64,000 nucleotides of DNA from contig CAMOUL010000009.1 in NCBI GenBank assembly GCA_946626605.1, positions 1 through 64,000 of the forward strand, read 5' to 3'. Below, piece by piece: positions 23,901 to 32,467 of the stretch. The position numbers were made by a program, and so were the translations under genes. The notes beneath the pieces were generated by a model. It was given only the letters and a program-made list of their open reading frames with translations, ran no database searches and had not been told where the DNA came from. Every line of letters begins with the position of its first letter. Position 1 is the first letter of the stretch. The stretch comes from an uncultured Bacteroidales bacterium (GTDB lineage Bacteria; Bacteroidota; Bacteroidia; Bacteroidales; Paludibacteraceae).

Positions 23901-25724
23901 TTAGTCCTCGACCAGCCAAAACTCCCCTTTCATCAGTTCTGACATTCCATCTTCCGTGAAGGTAGCGGTTATCTTCTCACAGATATACCGCTGCCCATGG
24001 ATGACGAACAGCGAACGAACATTCGGAATATCTTTCGCAAGGAACTTGAACTTGTATTTCTTATTGGATGCTATGCGGTGCGTATTGGCATTTGATCCAA
24101 ACAAGTTAGAGCGCAGGCGCATACTCAAGCCTGTCAGCTCAAAGTCCATTTCACGCGGGTACGTCAGCACATTGTCAATCACCGGAAACAATAACTTTCC
24201 GCGCATAGCATTATAGGTGCTCCCCGTCCAGAAACCCATATACAACTTGTCAAAGTACTCTACCGACCTTTCACTTTCGCCTGCCGATAGCTTCTTATCG
24301 GCATAGTCCCATGGTATCGTATTATTGGCACCGTTTAGGTATTCGCCACATTCCAAGAAGAAGGCATTGCCTTTGAATTGACCATCAGCGTATGCTTCAT
24401 CGATCCATACCGGAACAATCTTCATTTCAATCGTCTCTGCATTCTCATCGACGATAGAGTCACCAAACATATTTACCGGCTCCAAGGTGTTCAGATAGCG
24501 GGTATTGCCGGACAAATTGGCAGGTTGATTAGGGTCAGCCAAATACGAGCCATAGTTGCGCAATACAAAGTATGTATCTTCATTCCGGCAATAGTATAGA
24601 TAGCTTGGACTCCAGCCGTTGTATTCCTCCTGCACATAGTCCGCTGCACCTCTCATTTCTATATAGAGACGCTGCGCACCATTTACCTCCTTGTAGAATT
24701 TGCCATTATTATACGTGCCCAAACTATAGGACAAAATAACGTCCTGCGTTTTCATCATGTCAACGAACCATTTGCAGGAATAGTATTTCCATTTCCGGTG
24801 GCTACACTCCGCAAATTTGAGGTTGACGTATTCCCTGTATTTACAAGAACCAGCATCCTCCACGGTTGAGGAGAACTCGTCCACGATGTTCGTTAACTCA
24901 ACTGTACCCGCCGAAGCAATCGCTTCCGTAGAGAAACGGAACGATATATGCTTCGAAACATGATCGATGTCGAACTCTCCATTGAGGAAATATTCCAATT
25001 GCTCAAACAGCTCTGTGAGCGTCCAGTGCGGCAAAGCCGTTGCCCAGTTGAAACACTTCCACGCATATGGGAGCGTATTGCATACGATAAGGTAGCGATA
25101 TTGACTATCCATCAGCTTTGAGAAATCATACGAATAACCGACCGCGTTGCAGATCTGCTCAAGGAGATAAATGAGATACGGCTGGAACGACAGTCCACGC
25201 GTATCGTAGTACCACGACGAAGGCCAGTTGTCTGTATCGTTAGTGCGGTTCTGAAGGTTGCCGGTGGAGTTATTGACCCACGGCAAAGCAAGATAATTAA
25301 GCCCATTACTTATGCTATGCGCTATGTGCGAATTAGCAGGAAACGAGGACGGCGAAGTGTCCGGATAGCCCAAGTCCATTTCATTGATATAGATGATATC
25401 GAAATCGTCGGCATAGTTCGAGACGGACTTGCCTTCAAGGAACTGTGTCTTAACCTCAATATCGCTTATCTCCGTGATAGTGATAGAGCCGTGACGATAG
25501 AATAATCCATTCCTAATCTCACAGTCGAAAAGCAATTTCTGCGCCACTACGTCCTTGCGGTTTATATGCCCGAAAATAGCTAAGTTTTCAGGACATCCGG
25601 CAAGAGGGAACGTAATCGACAAGGAATAACTGTCAGCACCGGAGAAATACCGATTTTCGCTAACGAAATCGAACGACGTGCCTTTCTTGAGCACGGCTAA
25701 TTTATTGTCCACATATATCTCCAT
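23901..25724 (-). CDS. Phage distal-tail / baseplate-type structural protein
   Basis: A 607-residue protein starting MEIYVDNKLAVLKKG, with mixed beta content and many aromatic residues. It overlaps the end of the tape-measure gene and is translated with it. In Bacteroidales siphophages a protein of this kind (early sequence FSGADSYSLSITFPLAGCP) follows the tape measure, the usual place of the distal-tail or hub protein. No enzymatic motif is visible. The assignment is by position and style, not by a diagnostic motif. Its stop lies 19 nt from the convergent integrase gene. Confidence 0.6.
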   Translation of the reverse strand: MEIYVDNKLAVLKKGTSFDFVSENRYFSGADSYSLSITFPLAGCPENLAIFGHINRKDVVAQKLLFDCEIRNGLFYRHGSITITEISDIEVKTQFLEGKSVSNYADDFDIIYINEMDLGYPDTSPSSFPANSHIAHSISNGLNYLALPWVNNSTGNLQNRTNDTDNWPSSWYYDTRGLSFQPYLIYLLEQICNAVGYSYDFSKLMDSQYRYLIVCNTLPYAWKCFNWATALPHWTLTELFEQLEYFLNGEFDIDHVSKHISFRFSTEAIASAGTVELTNIVDEFSSTVEDAGSCKYREYVNLKFAECSHRKWKYYSCKWFVDMMKTQDVILSYSLGTYNNGKFYKEVNGAQRLYIEMRGAADYVQEEYNGWSPSYLYYCRNEDTYFVLRNYGSYLADPNQPANLSGNTRYLNTLEPVNMFGDSIVDENAETIEMKIVPVWIDEAYADGQFKGNAFFLECGEYLNGANNTIPWDYADKKLSAGESERSVEYFDKLYMGFWTGSTYNAMRGKLLFPVIDNVLTYPREMDFELTGLSMRLRSNLFGSNANTHRIASNKKYKFKFLAKDIPNVRSLFVIHGQRYICEKITATFTEDGMSELMKGEFWLVED

Positions 25725-28700
25725 TATCTTCTTGATTTAGGGGTTTTGTTACGCATTAACTGTTCATACTCATCTTGGGCTTTCTTGATGCCCGTGTCAC
25801 CGGTAACGGTGTTCACAGTCACAAACGGCTCATGCAACCGTACATTCATTTCGTTGACGGAGCGTGATAAGGCTTGCGACGCGGCAGCGACTGCAAGCAG
25901 TTCGCCATTAGAGGAAGCCTGTGCCATTCGTTGGGGAGCCGTGATAGACTGCGAAACATCCGAAGCAGACAAGCGCCCGATGGTGTTGGTACGCTGGGCA
26001 TAATCGAGTGTTTCAATCATAGCCCGTGCTTGGGGATTACGGAGCAAGTCTTGACTTGCTACCCATTCCCCTGCATGGACGATACCGGCAGGTTCGTCCT
26101 TGCGTCCGGGTTTGGTGAAGCCTCCTTCCATATAGCCCTGTGCCTCGGACGCCTGTTGTTGCTTCTTGATGGAAGCAATCTGAATAGCTCCAGCGGCTAC
26201 AGCCATAGCAGCTGCTATAGGTGCCATGATGAAGCCGACCATCGGAATTGCAGCAGCCGAGGAGTAAGCAGAGATAGCAGACATGGCTGTTTGTGCCACG
26301 GCTTGCAGGACCTGCATGGCAAACATCTTCCGGTTTGCTTCCTGCTTAGCCTTACCTATCTCCGCTTGCTTCTGCTGCTCCAGAGCGACCTCTTGCGACT
26401 TATTTCCCTCCGCATACGAGATTTCCCGGTCATACTTCCTTTCTATCTGAGCCGTTTGGATATCTAACTCGGCTTGGATGATTTCCGACAAGCCGGAGAA
26501 GATGGCTCCCATCTGATTGACGATCGTTGAGAACGATTCGGTCATGGCTTTGCCTGCATCGGACTCCAGCCATGCGATGCTATCGTCAATGGCTCCCCGG
26601 AAGGACTTTTTAAGTTCCTTCGCTTCACGCTTGTTATACTTGCGTGCCAATTGATACTTGGCTTCGTAGAAAGCGCGCTCAACGCGTAACCTATCACGTT
26701 TACTGTCACCGGCAGCTTTCAGCATCTGCCTATATACCAACTCCAGGTTCTGCATGTCCCGTTGGTAGGACTCGTCATCCGTAATGCGGAAGCCTTTGGT
26801 GAAATACGCTTGGCGCATTTTCTCTTGCGCTTGCCGGGCTTCCTGCAAGTGCTTCTGTTGGTATTTGAGCGATGTATCGTGATAGTGCTTTTCGGCTTTG
26901 ATCCGCTCCTTGGAGTTCTGGTCATAGAGGTTAACGACCTTTTGCAAGTGCTCCAGCTCCGCCATCTCGATTGCATTCTGATACTGGCGTGCGGACAGCT
27001 CGCCGTCCATGTACCGCTGCTGAAGGACTGCCATCACTTCCTTGTAGGCTTCCTCCTCCTGTTGCACTGTGCCCTCGATAGCATTCTGCTTCTGCTTTTT
27101 AAGCGCTTCCTGATAAGCGGCTTCAATGGTCACTTCCTCATTACCAACCAAGTCCTTATGCAGCAACTTGCGCCTATTGTATTCGACCTCGATTTCCAAC
27201 ATACGGGCATTGTACTGCTCGTAGTCGGAGGTGCCTTTGGCATAGGCAATGCGGTTGAGCGCCTGCTCGCGCTCGCGCCAATCATCCTCTTTTTGGAACT
27301 TGTTCCCCTTACCAGCCTTTTTGTCATCTGCACCGACAGGTAATTGCCCATCTCCAGATGTTTTTGTTTTGGTCGGCTCGGGCATGTCAATGCTGATACC
27401 GCTTGCCACGTCCTCCAGTTCTTGCCATTGTTTCTTCAGCGAACGAATTTGGTGGTTGTTTTTCGCAATAATGGAATTCATTTCACGTATCTCCTGCGAC
27501 ATTTTTTTCTTTTTCGCATCGTCACCACTTTCTGCCGCTCGCTTTGCATCCTCAATAACCCGTTTGAATGCTTCATTCTGCTGTTCCAGACGCTTGATAT
27601 TATCCTCAATGGGTATCTGTTGAGTGGCAATATCTTCCAACTTTTCTTGATTCATCTTCATGCGGATGGACTGCTTGAGCGAAACAAGGTAATTGTCGAG
27701 TGCATCTTTATTGTCATTGATTAACTTTCCCTCGTCTGTAAGCGAAGCATGATAGTCAGGAACAATCTCTTGCAGGTGTTTTAGCGCCTCACGACGTTTC
27801 TCCAACGAGAGATTGCTATTGTTTACCACTTTCGTTAGACTGGTTACTGTAGCTGCTTGCTTGGCATATTCTTCATCTACTGCCTTGTTATGGTCATCAA
27901 TCTGCTTTTGAATACGCAACTGCCTTTCCTGTTCTGTCGTGAGTTTCTTTTGCTCATTGGCGGCATCTTTACTGTTCTTGAATATGGAATAAAGTGCTAC
28001 GCCAACTCCCACAATCGCACCAGCCACCAATCCCCAAGGGTTCATCATCATGGTTGCGTTCAGCAGCTTCATTGCTGCGTTTGCCCGGACGACGTTGCCG
28101 GTCATCCGGTTATAAGCGACGGACGCCGCAAGAACAGCCACCTTGTGCACATGCAGTGCAGCCGTTTTTATGGCTATAAATGCTGCGTGCAGCTTCTCCT
28201 TAATCAGTGCGAGATTGACTGCGACGGTATAAGTAGCAACAGCGGCAGCAAGGGAAAGAATCGCGGTTTTGTGCTCCTTGATGAATTTCACCAACTGAAG
28301 CATTACGCGCATAGTAGCAGACGTTGTTGAAATGAAGTGCCGCATTACCGGCATCAGTTCCTGACCCAAGGAAATAGCCATCTCTTGAAAGCCTTTGCGA
28401 GCTTTATCCAAACCTGCTTGAACAGTATTGTTCTGCACCTCAAACTCTTTGGTGACAGACGTTGCCTCATCAAAGGCTTTGGCAGCCTCCTGCTGCTCCC
28501 AGATAAGCATATCGACGTTACCTGCAAGTGCCGAAATGACCGCGGAAGCGCGAGCGCCGTTCTCACCCATGTCAGCAAAGACGGGGGCAAGGACGGACAT
28601 ATCGCCTAACTCGTTCAAGCGGTTGAGCAACATCAATAGTCCCTCATTCGTCGAGCTTTTGAGGGCAGCGTTAAACTTTTCAAGATCCATGCCCGTCGCC

Positions 28701-29758
28701 GTGGCAATTTTCTCTGTGTTCTTGAAAAGGTTCATGATAAGTTTGGAGAGAGCCGTGGCTGACATTTCAACTTTCTGTCCTTGGGAATCAAGAACAGCGC
28801 CAAAGGCCATGACCTGAGGAACGGTCATACCGGCTTGAGCGCCAACACCTGCGAGTCGTTGGCCGAACTGAGCAAGGTATGAAGCTCCAGCCGTGCAGTT
28901 CTGCGACAACTCATTGATCACAGAGCCAACAGCGAGGAGCGACCGCTCCGTGCCGAGCCGTTCTTCATCCCCAAATATGGACGTTAGTTTAGAAAGTTGC
29001 AATGTCGCCCCATCTCCAAGCTCATCCAACGCTACATTGATTTGGTCAGCCGCCTTTACGAAGCCAAGAACGTCCTCCTCGGAAGATTTACCGAGGCGGC
29101 CTGCTTCTTGTGCAAGGCGATTGAGTTCCTCGCGCGAAGAGCGTGTGTCGATCTTCTTAAACTGTTCGTTTAGATGTTCGACCTGCTCAGCGGTCATGCC
29201 GGTGTACTTGCGGACAGATGCCATTTCCTGCTCCATTTCAGCATACATCTGCACAGCCTGCTTTCCTGCCATGACAGCGCCCGTCAGGGCAGCGACACCA
29301 CCGACGGCAACAGTCTGCCACTCTTGCCACTTGCTATTGAACCGCTCCAAGAAGGTTTGCGACTTGGCGAGTTCTCCGTTAACGCGGGCAATCTCCTCCT
29401 TTACCAATCGTATTCTCTGCGCTTGTGCAGTCCAGGCATCAGAGCCACGCTCCATATAGTCCAACTGTTTGTTGAGCGTCTGGAGCGTTTTCTGCAACTC
29501 CTTCGGGGTTGCCTTATCAAGACGCCGGAGGACGTTATCGACCTGCATGGTGGATGACTCCATTTCCTTAATCTGACGATTGGTGTCCCGGAGTTCTTTC
29601 CGGAGTTTTTGCAGAGTGAGTTTGTCACCGGCTGCAGCTGCTTTGGCAATCTGCTCGGAGAGGTCAAGCGCATGCTTCTTCAGGTTGGCGAGCGTTTCGG
29701 CTGCCTGCTGTCCGTTTATCATTAGATTGACGGACGTGTTTGTTGCGTAATCTGACAT
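25724..29758 (-). CDS. Phage tail tape measure protein (TP901 family type)
   Basis: This 1,344-residue protein sets tail length and helps DNA passage. Residues about 20-140 are coiled coil; about 150-480 is the conserved phage-tail minor domain (KYTGMTAEQVEHLNEQF, SRLGKSS-like and MTVPQVMAFGAVLDSQG segments). Hydrophobic membrane-like stretches follow near 540-600 (TAILSLAAAVATYTVAVNLA) and 1,180-1,220; long charged coiled coils lie between. The open frame extends 39 codons further upstream, but the promoter at 29779-29815 lies inside that extension, so ATG 29758 with a roughly 15-nt leader is the start. It is the only tape measure in the window. Confidence 0.88.
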   Translation of the reverse strand: MSDYATNTSVNLMINGQQAAETLANLKKHALDLSEQIAKAAAAGDKLTLQKLRKELRDTNRQIKEMESSTMQVDNVLRRLDKATPKELQKTLQTLNKQLDYMERGSDAWTAQAQRIRLVKEEIARVNGELAKSQTFLERFNSKWQEWQTVAVGGVAALTGAVMAGKQAVQMYAEMEQEMASVRKYTGMTAEQVEHLNEQFKKIDTRSSREELNRLAQEAGRLGKSSEEDVLGFVKAADQINVALDELGDGATLQLSKLTSIFGDEERLGTERSLLAVGSVINELSQNCTAGASYLAQFGQRLAGVGAQAGMTVPQVMAFGAVLDSQGQKVEMSATALSKLIMNLFKNTEKIATATGMDLEKFNAALKSSTNEGLLMLLNRLNELGDMSVLAPVFADMGENGARASAVISALAGNVDMLIWEQQEAAKAFDEATSVTKEFEVQNNTVQAGLDKARKGFQEMAISLGQELMPVMRHFISTTSATMRVMLQLVKFIKEHKTAILSLAAAVATYTVAVNLALIKEKLHAAFIAIKTAALHVHKVAVLAASVAYNRMTGNVVRANAAMKLLNATMMMNPWGLVAGAIVGVGVALYSIFKNSKDAANEQKKLTTEQERQLRIQKQIDDHNKAVDEEYAKQAATVTSLTKVVNNSNLSLEKRREALKHLQEIVPDYHASLTDEGKLINDNKDALDNYLVSLKQSIRMKMNQEKLEDIATQQIPIEDNIKRLEQQNEAFKRVIEDAKRAAESGDDAKKKKMSQEIREMNSIIAKNNHQIRSLKKQWQELEDVASGISIDMPEPTKTKTSGDGQLPVGADDKKAGKGNKFQKEDDWREREQALNRIAYAKGTSDYEQYNARMLEIEVEYNRRKLLHKDLVGNEEVTIEAAYQEALKKQKQNAIEGTVQQEEEAYKEVMAVLQQRYMDGELSARQYQNAIEMAELEHLQKVVNLYDQNSKERIKAEKHYHDTSLKYQQKHLQEARQAQEKMRQAYFTKGFRITDDESYQRDMQNLELVYRQMLKAAGDSKRDRLRVERAFYEAKYQLARKYNKREAKELKKSFRGAIDDSIAWLESDAGKAMTESFSTIVNQMGAIFSGLSEIIQAELDIQTAQIERKYDREISYAEGNKSQEVALEQQKQAEIGKAKQEANRKMFAMQVLQAVAQTAMSAISAYSSAAAIPMVGFIMAPIAAAMAVAAGAIQIASIKKQQQASEAQGYMEGGFTKPGRKDEPAGIVHAGEWVASQDLLRNPQARAMIETLDYAQRTNTIGRLSASDVSQSITAPQRMAQASSNGELLAVAAASQALSRSVNEMNVRLHEPFVTVNTVTGDTGIKKAQDEYEQLMRNKTPKSRR

Positions 29759-29778
29759 AGTTTGTACTAAATTTTGTG

Positions 29779-29815
29779 CAAATGTACTATGAAGATACGA
29801 AACACGAAAAGACAC
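29779..29815 (-). promoter_or_regulatory. Phage promoter, class 1, before the tape measure gene
   Basis: Minus strand: GTGTCTTTT (29815-29807), 20 nt, TACATTTG (29786-29779), then CACAAAATTTAG and ATG 20 nt after the -7 element. The same element, spacing and A-rich leader occur before the genes starting at 34576 and 55395. The -33 TTTG of host promoters is replaced by GTGTCTTTT, suggesting a phage-specified activator or sigma-interacting factor. Confidence 0.75.
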
Positions 29816-29979
29816 CCCAAAAAGTGGCTTTCTGAACGGCGAGGAACAGCCTGTAAAATCAAGGGCTGACGGCACTTTTTACATGGAAATTCGTACCTCG
29901 TTGTTCCAAAATTTCGCTGATTGAAATCGTAACTCGTTGCAATTCAGCAGTTTCAGGGGTTCGGGGATGTGCCCCGAGT

Positions 29980-30850
29980 TTGCTATTAGGTAGCCCCAAC
30001 CGCCCTGCTATTAGGTTGCTTCGGCTCGTCTCTTTCGTACCGCTATATGCGGAGTCTGCCTGCGAAAGTCAAGCCGCGAAAGTCTCTCCTAAAATCGTGA
30101 CCGAAAGTCTGCCGCGCGCTCAAAGTGGACGAGTCTCCACCGCGCGACTGACTGCCGCAAGTCTCTTACATGACCAAAGGGCAAAAGTCTCCATGTAATC
30201 GGAAAGGCTGCAAGTCCATGTGTGAAAGTCCAAGTGCGGAGGTCTCACCCAAATCTGCGAGGGCGCAAGTCTCTCACGGACGAGAAGCGAGGGGTCTGCT
30301 ATGTAATCGGGAAAGGTCGAAAGTCTGCTATTTGCGGAAAGGCTTATAGTCTCCCGCGTACATTATGCGCACGCAAGACCCCGCGCGCGAAAGGCTGCAA
30401 GTCTATCACGGCTGACGAAAGCCGAAAGTCTGCTACCTATCGCGCGAGCCTATGAGGTCACACATGAGCGCGCGAGCCTTGCAAGTCTATCACGGCTGAC
30501 GAAAGCCGAAAGTCTCCACCTATCGCGCAAGGCTATGAGGTCACGCATGAGGGCGCAAGACTTACAAGTCTATCACGGCTGACGAAAGCCGAAAGTCTCC
30601 ACCTATCGCGCAAGGCTATGAGGTCACGCATGAGCGCGCAAGCCTTGTGAGTCTTTAACGGCTGACGAAAGGCGAAAGTCTGCTACCTATCGCGCAAGGC
30701 TATGAGGTCACGCATGAGGGCGCAAGGCTATGGGGTCTGCTATGGGTTCGGGGAGGTCGGAAGTCTCTCTTGAGCGCATGGGGATGAGGTCGTGCGCGAG
30801 CGCGCGCAAACCTTTGGGAGTCGGCTTGTAGCAAGGGAAGAGGTGAAGTC
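29980..30850. repeat. Non-coding stretch with 28-nt / 84-nt periodic repeats
   Basis: About 870 bp without convincing genes. RGTCT pentamers recur every 26-29 nt throughout. Between 30399 and 30733 they resolve into an 83-84-nt higher-order unit (starts 30399, 30483, 30566, 30649, 30733) made of three roughly 28-nt parts: AAGTCTATCACGGCTGACG, then AGTCTCCACCTATCGCGC, then GGTCACGCATGAG. The units are 90% or more alike in the middle and decay outward. There are no CRISPR-like constant repeats with variable spacers. Open frames here have no protein-like composition. Function unknown. Confidence 0.7.
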
Positions 30851-30958
30851 TGCTACGGCATTTTATACCCTTTTTGTTCGAGAAAATACACAATTTTGAT
30901 TGTGCGGTAACGATTTTCACGCAAAAACACTAAAAATTCGTGAAAAAAGTAAAAAAAA

Positions 30959-30990
30959 TTTGGTCATGTCAAAAAAAAGTTGTACCTTTG
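30959..30990 (+). promoter_or_regulatory. Promoter of the intact tRNA-His
   Basis: TTTG (30959-30962), 20 nt, TACCTTTG (30983-30990), 27 nt before the tRNA. Confidence 0.75.
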
Positions 30991-31016
30991 CACCCGCTTT
31001 TGAAAAAGAGCAGCAT

Positions 31017-31091
31017 GGTGGTTTTAGCTCAGTTGGTAGAGCATCGGATTGTGGTTCCGAGTGTCAAGGGTTCGAGCCCCTTACTCCACCC
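31017..31091 (+). tRNA. tRNA-His (GTG), with a mismatched acceptor stem
   Basis: Complete cloverleaf with the histidine-specific extra G at 31017, anticodon GTG in loop TTGTGGT, and a T arm AAGGG-TTCGAGC-CCCTT. The acceptor stem pairs GTGGTTT with ACTCCAC, leaving two adjacent mismatches (5-68 and 6-67). The 5' half (31024-31065) is identical to the truncated copy at 22498-22539. The sequence looks chimeric: a host-type 5' half joined to a 3' half brought by a mobile element, as expected at an att junction. Confidence 0.85.
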
Positions 31092-31098
31092 GCTTGAT

Positions 31099-31129
31099 AA
31101 TCAGCACTTTACGTGCTGATTTTTTTTAT
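31099..31129 (+). terminator. Rho-independent terminator of tRNA-His
   Basis: AATCAGCAC-tttac-GTGCTGATT followed by eight or nine T residues. It may also stop leftward transcription from the lysis genes only poorly, as there is no A run upstream. Confidence 0.8.
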
Positions 31130-31132
31130 TTC

Positions 31133-31150
31133 TGTCCCAAAAATGTCCCG
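31133..31150 (+). promoter_or_regulatory. Integrase arm-type repeats (second junction)
   Basis: TGTCCCAAAAA then TGTCCCG at 11-bp spacing (31133, 31144), 68 bp after the 42-bp core, nearly the same geometry as at 22609-22625. This marks the left end of phage B. Confidence 0.5.
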
Positions 31151-31232
31151 ATGAACGGTAGAAAGCAATACGCACGTGCATAAGCGCGGGCCTATACACA
31201 TGCGTACGTGTTTTGATATATAAAGGTGTAGC

Positions 31233-31787
31233 TCAAATGATATGCTTCTTGTGCAGCCATAAGTAGCCGAATACAGCACCTATTAAGAGGAGCATAATCC
31301 CCAAGCCCAACACAATGAACACAGCCGTTAGGTTTGGTGGTTCAGCGCCACCAATGACCTCTTTAGAGTCATTAGTGGATGTGTGGGTTTGGGAATTGCT
31401 CCGGGTGCTGTCGGCCACGTTGGTCTGCTGAAGCACATTCGAGCCACTCCTTTCCTCTTTGTTTATACGCGGCTGATGTATGGTAATGCGCCCTTTACGC
31501 GCAGGCTTGGCCGTCACCGGTTGAGCCTGTGCGTTTGGGTTTGCCGCAAGCGAGTCAGCCTGCGGCAAAGCTGGGGGCGCACTATCATACAGATCAATGG
31601 TTATACTATCCGCAGAGACGGATAGCTTTGAGAACAGGCTATCCAGCCTTTGGGTGGTAGTCTGTTCCTGGTGTGAGGACTGCTCGTCTTGCACCACACC
31701 TACCTCCGACACCGTGTGTCGGGTCGTGTGGCAAGCCGAAAGCAGTACCACACCTATAAGCATAATGGCTCTGCAGATAGTTCTCAT
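31233..31787 (-). CDS. Unimolecular spanin-like lipoprotein
   Basis: This 184-residue protein begins with a lipoprotein signal (MLIGVVLLSAC, lipidated Cys near residue 19), continues through a polar, Pro/Thr/Ser-rich periplasmic stretch, and ends with a transmembrane helix (FIVLGLGIMLLLIGAVFGYL) and the short tail HKKHII. An outer-membrane lipid anchor plus an inner-membrane C-terminal anchor is the topology of a u-spanin, which fuses the two membranes in the last lysis step. It overlaps the amidase gene by 4 nt and is last in the lysis cassette. Assignment rests on topology and position. Confidence 0.7.
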   Translation of the reverse strand: MRTICRAIMLIGVVLLSACHTTRHTVSEVGVVQDEQSSHQEQTTTQRLDSLFSKLSVSADSITIDLYDSAPPALPQADSLAANPNAQAQPVTAKPARKGRITIHQPRINKEERSGSNVLQQTNVADSTRSNSQTHTSTNDSKEVIGGAEPPNLTAVFIVLGLGIMLLLIGAVFGYLWLHKKHII

Positions 31788-32191
31788 AAGGCAGCGTATT
31801 CAGAGGTGGCATCAAAACACGGACATGCTTTCTTCGCAAAATCACGGTGGCCGTGAATAACAGCCTCCGGGAAGCGCTGCTTGAGGTCTGTAAGCAGCCC
31901 AAGCAACGCGGCTTTTTGCGCATCGGTGCGGGTGTCAGCAGGCTTGCCTTCGGCATTCAGACCGCCACAATAAACAACTCCGATAGAGTTTTTGTTGTGG
32001 TCGAGGCAATGCGCTCCAGCCTGCTCTAAGGGGCGTCCGGGGAATACATTCCCATCTTGATCTACCACATAGTGATAGCCGATGGTTTTCCAACCACGCT
32101 GCTTGTGCCAGCGTGCGATGTCGGCTACAGTGACGCGCTGATCAGCGAAGGTAGCCGTACAATGAACAATGATTTCCAAAATTTTTCTCAT
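31784..32191 (-). CDS. Phage endolysin, N-acetylmuramoyl-L-alanine amidase
   Basis: This 135-residue enzyme resembles T7 lysozyme and the Amidase_2/PGRP fold. It begins EIIVHCTAT with the first zinc His, then WKTIGYHYVVDQDGN, IGVVYCGGLN, and the second zinc site VIHGHRDFAKKACPCFD with His and Cys ligands. It cuts the amide bond between MurNAc and L-Ala. There is no signal peptide, so it needs the holin encoded just upstream (4-nt overlap). Normal length for the family. Confidence 0.92.
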   Translation of the reverse strand: MRKILEIIVHCTATFADQRVTVADIARWHKQRGWKTIGYHYVVDQDGNVFPGRPLEQAGAHCLDHNKNSIGVVYCGGLNAEGKPADTRTDAQKAALLGLLTDLKQRFPEAVIHGHRDFAKKACPCFDATSEYAAL

Positions 32192-32451
32192 TCTGATTCA
32201 GGATTAGGTTTTTGTGAAACTGTGATTTTTGTTTTTCCGTGCTCAATCTTGGTATTGAGCCCACGGATGACGGCATCCCATGCAAAGAAGATTGCGACGA
32301 GAATGATCATCAATCCGACACCTTGGATGATAGAGGGGTGAACCTCTCCCGGAGGCGGAATGATAATGCCGGCAATGAATGTGGCAGCTGCCACGAAAGC
32401 GAGGGCTATAGCGACCCACGCTTGGGGAGTTAAGGCTTTAAGGTTTTTCAT
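32188..32451 (-). CDS. Holin-like membrane protein
   Basis: 87 residues with two transmembrane helices (VAIALAFVAAATFIAGIII and GLMIILVAIFFAWDAVI) separated by a short Pro-rich loop, and a charged C-terminal tail. Size, topology and position directly before the endolysin support a class II-type holin that permeabilises the inner membrane. Confidence 0.75.
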   Translation of the reverse strand: MKNLKALTPQAWVAIALAFVAAATFIAGIIIPPPGEVHPSIIQGVGLMIILVAIFFAWDAVIRGLNTKIEHGKTKITVSQKPNPESE

Positions 32452-32467
32452 AGTTTTTATAGATTAA

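Noticed and set aside
29759..29875. 39-codon N-terminal extension of the tape measure protein
   Set aside because: The phage promoter and its expected start site lie inside it, so it would not be transcribed.
30222..30455. Basic 77-codon frame in the periodic repeat region
   Set aside because: Its sequence only reflects the RGTCT repeats; no start context and no protein-like pattern.
30399..30820. CRISPR array
   Set aside because: The whole 84-nt unit is repeated; there are no unique spacers between constant repeats, and no cas genes nearby.
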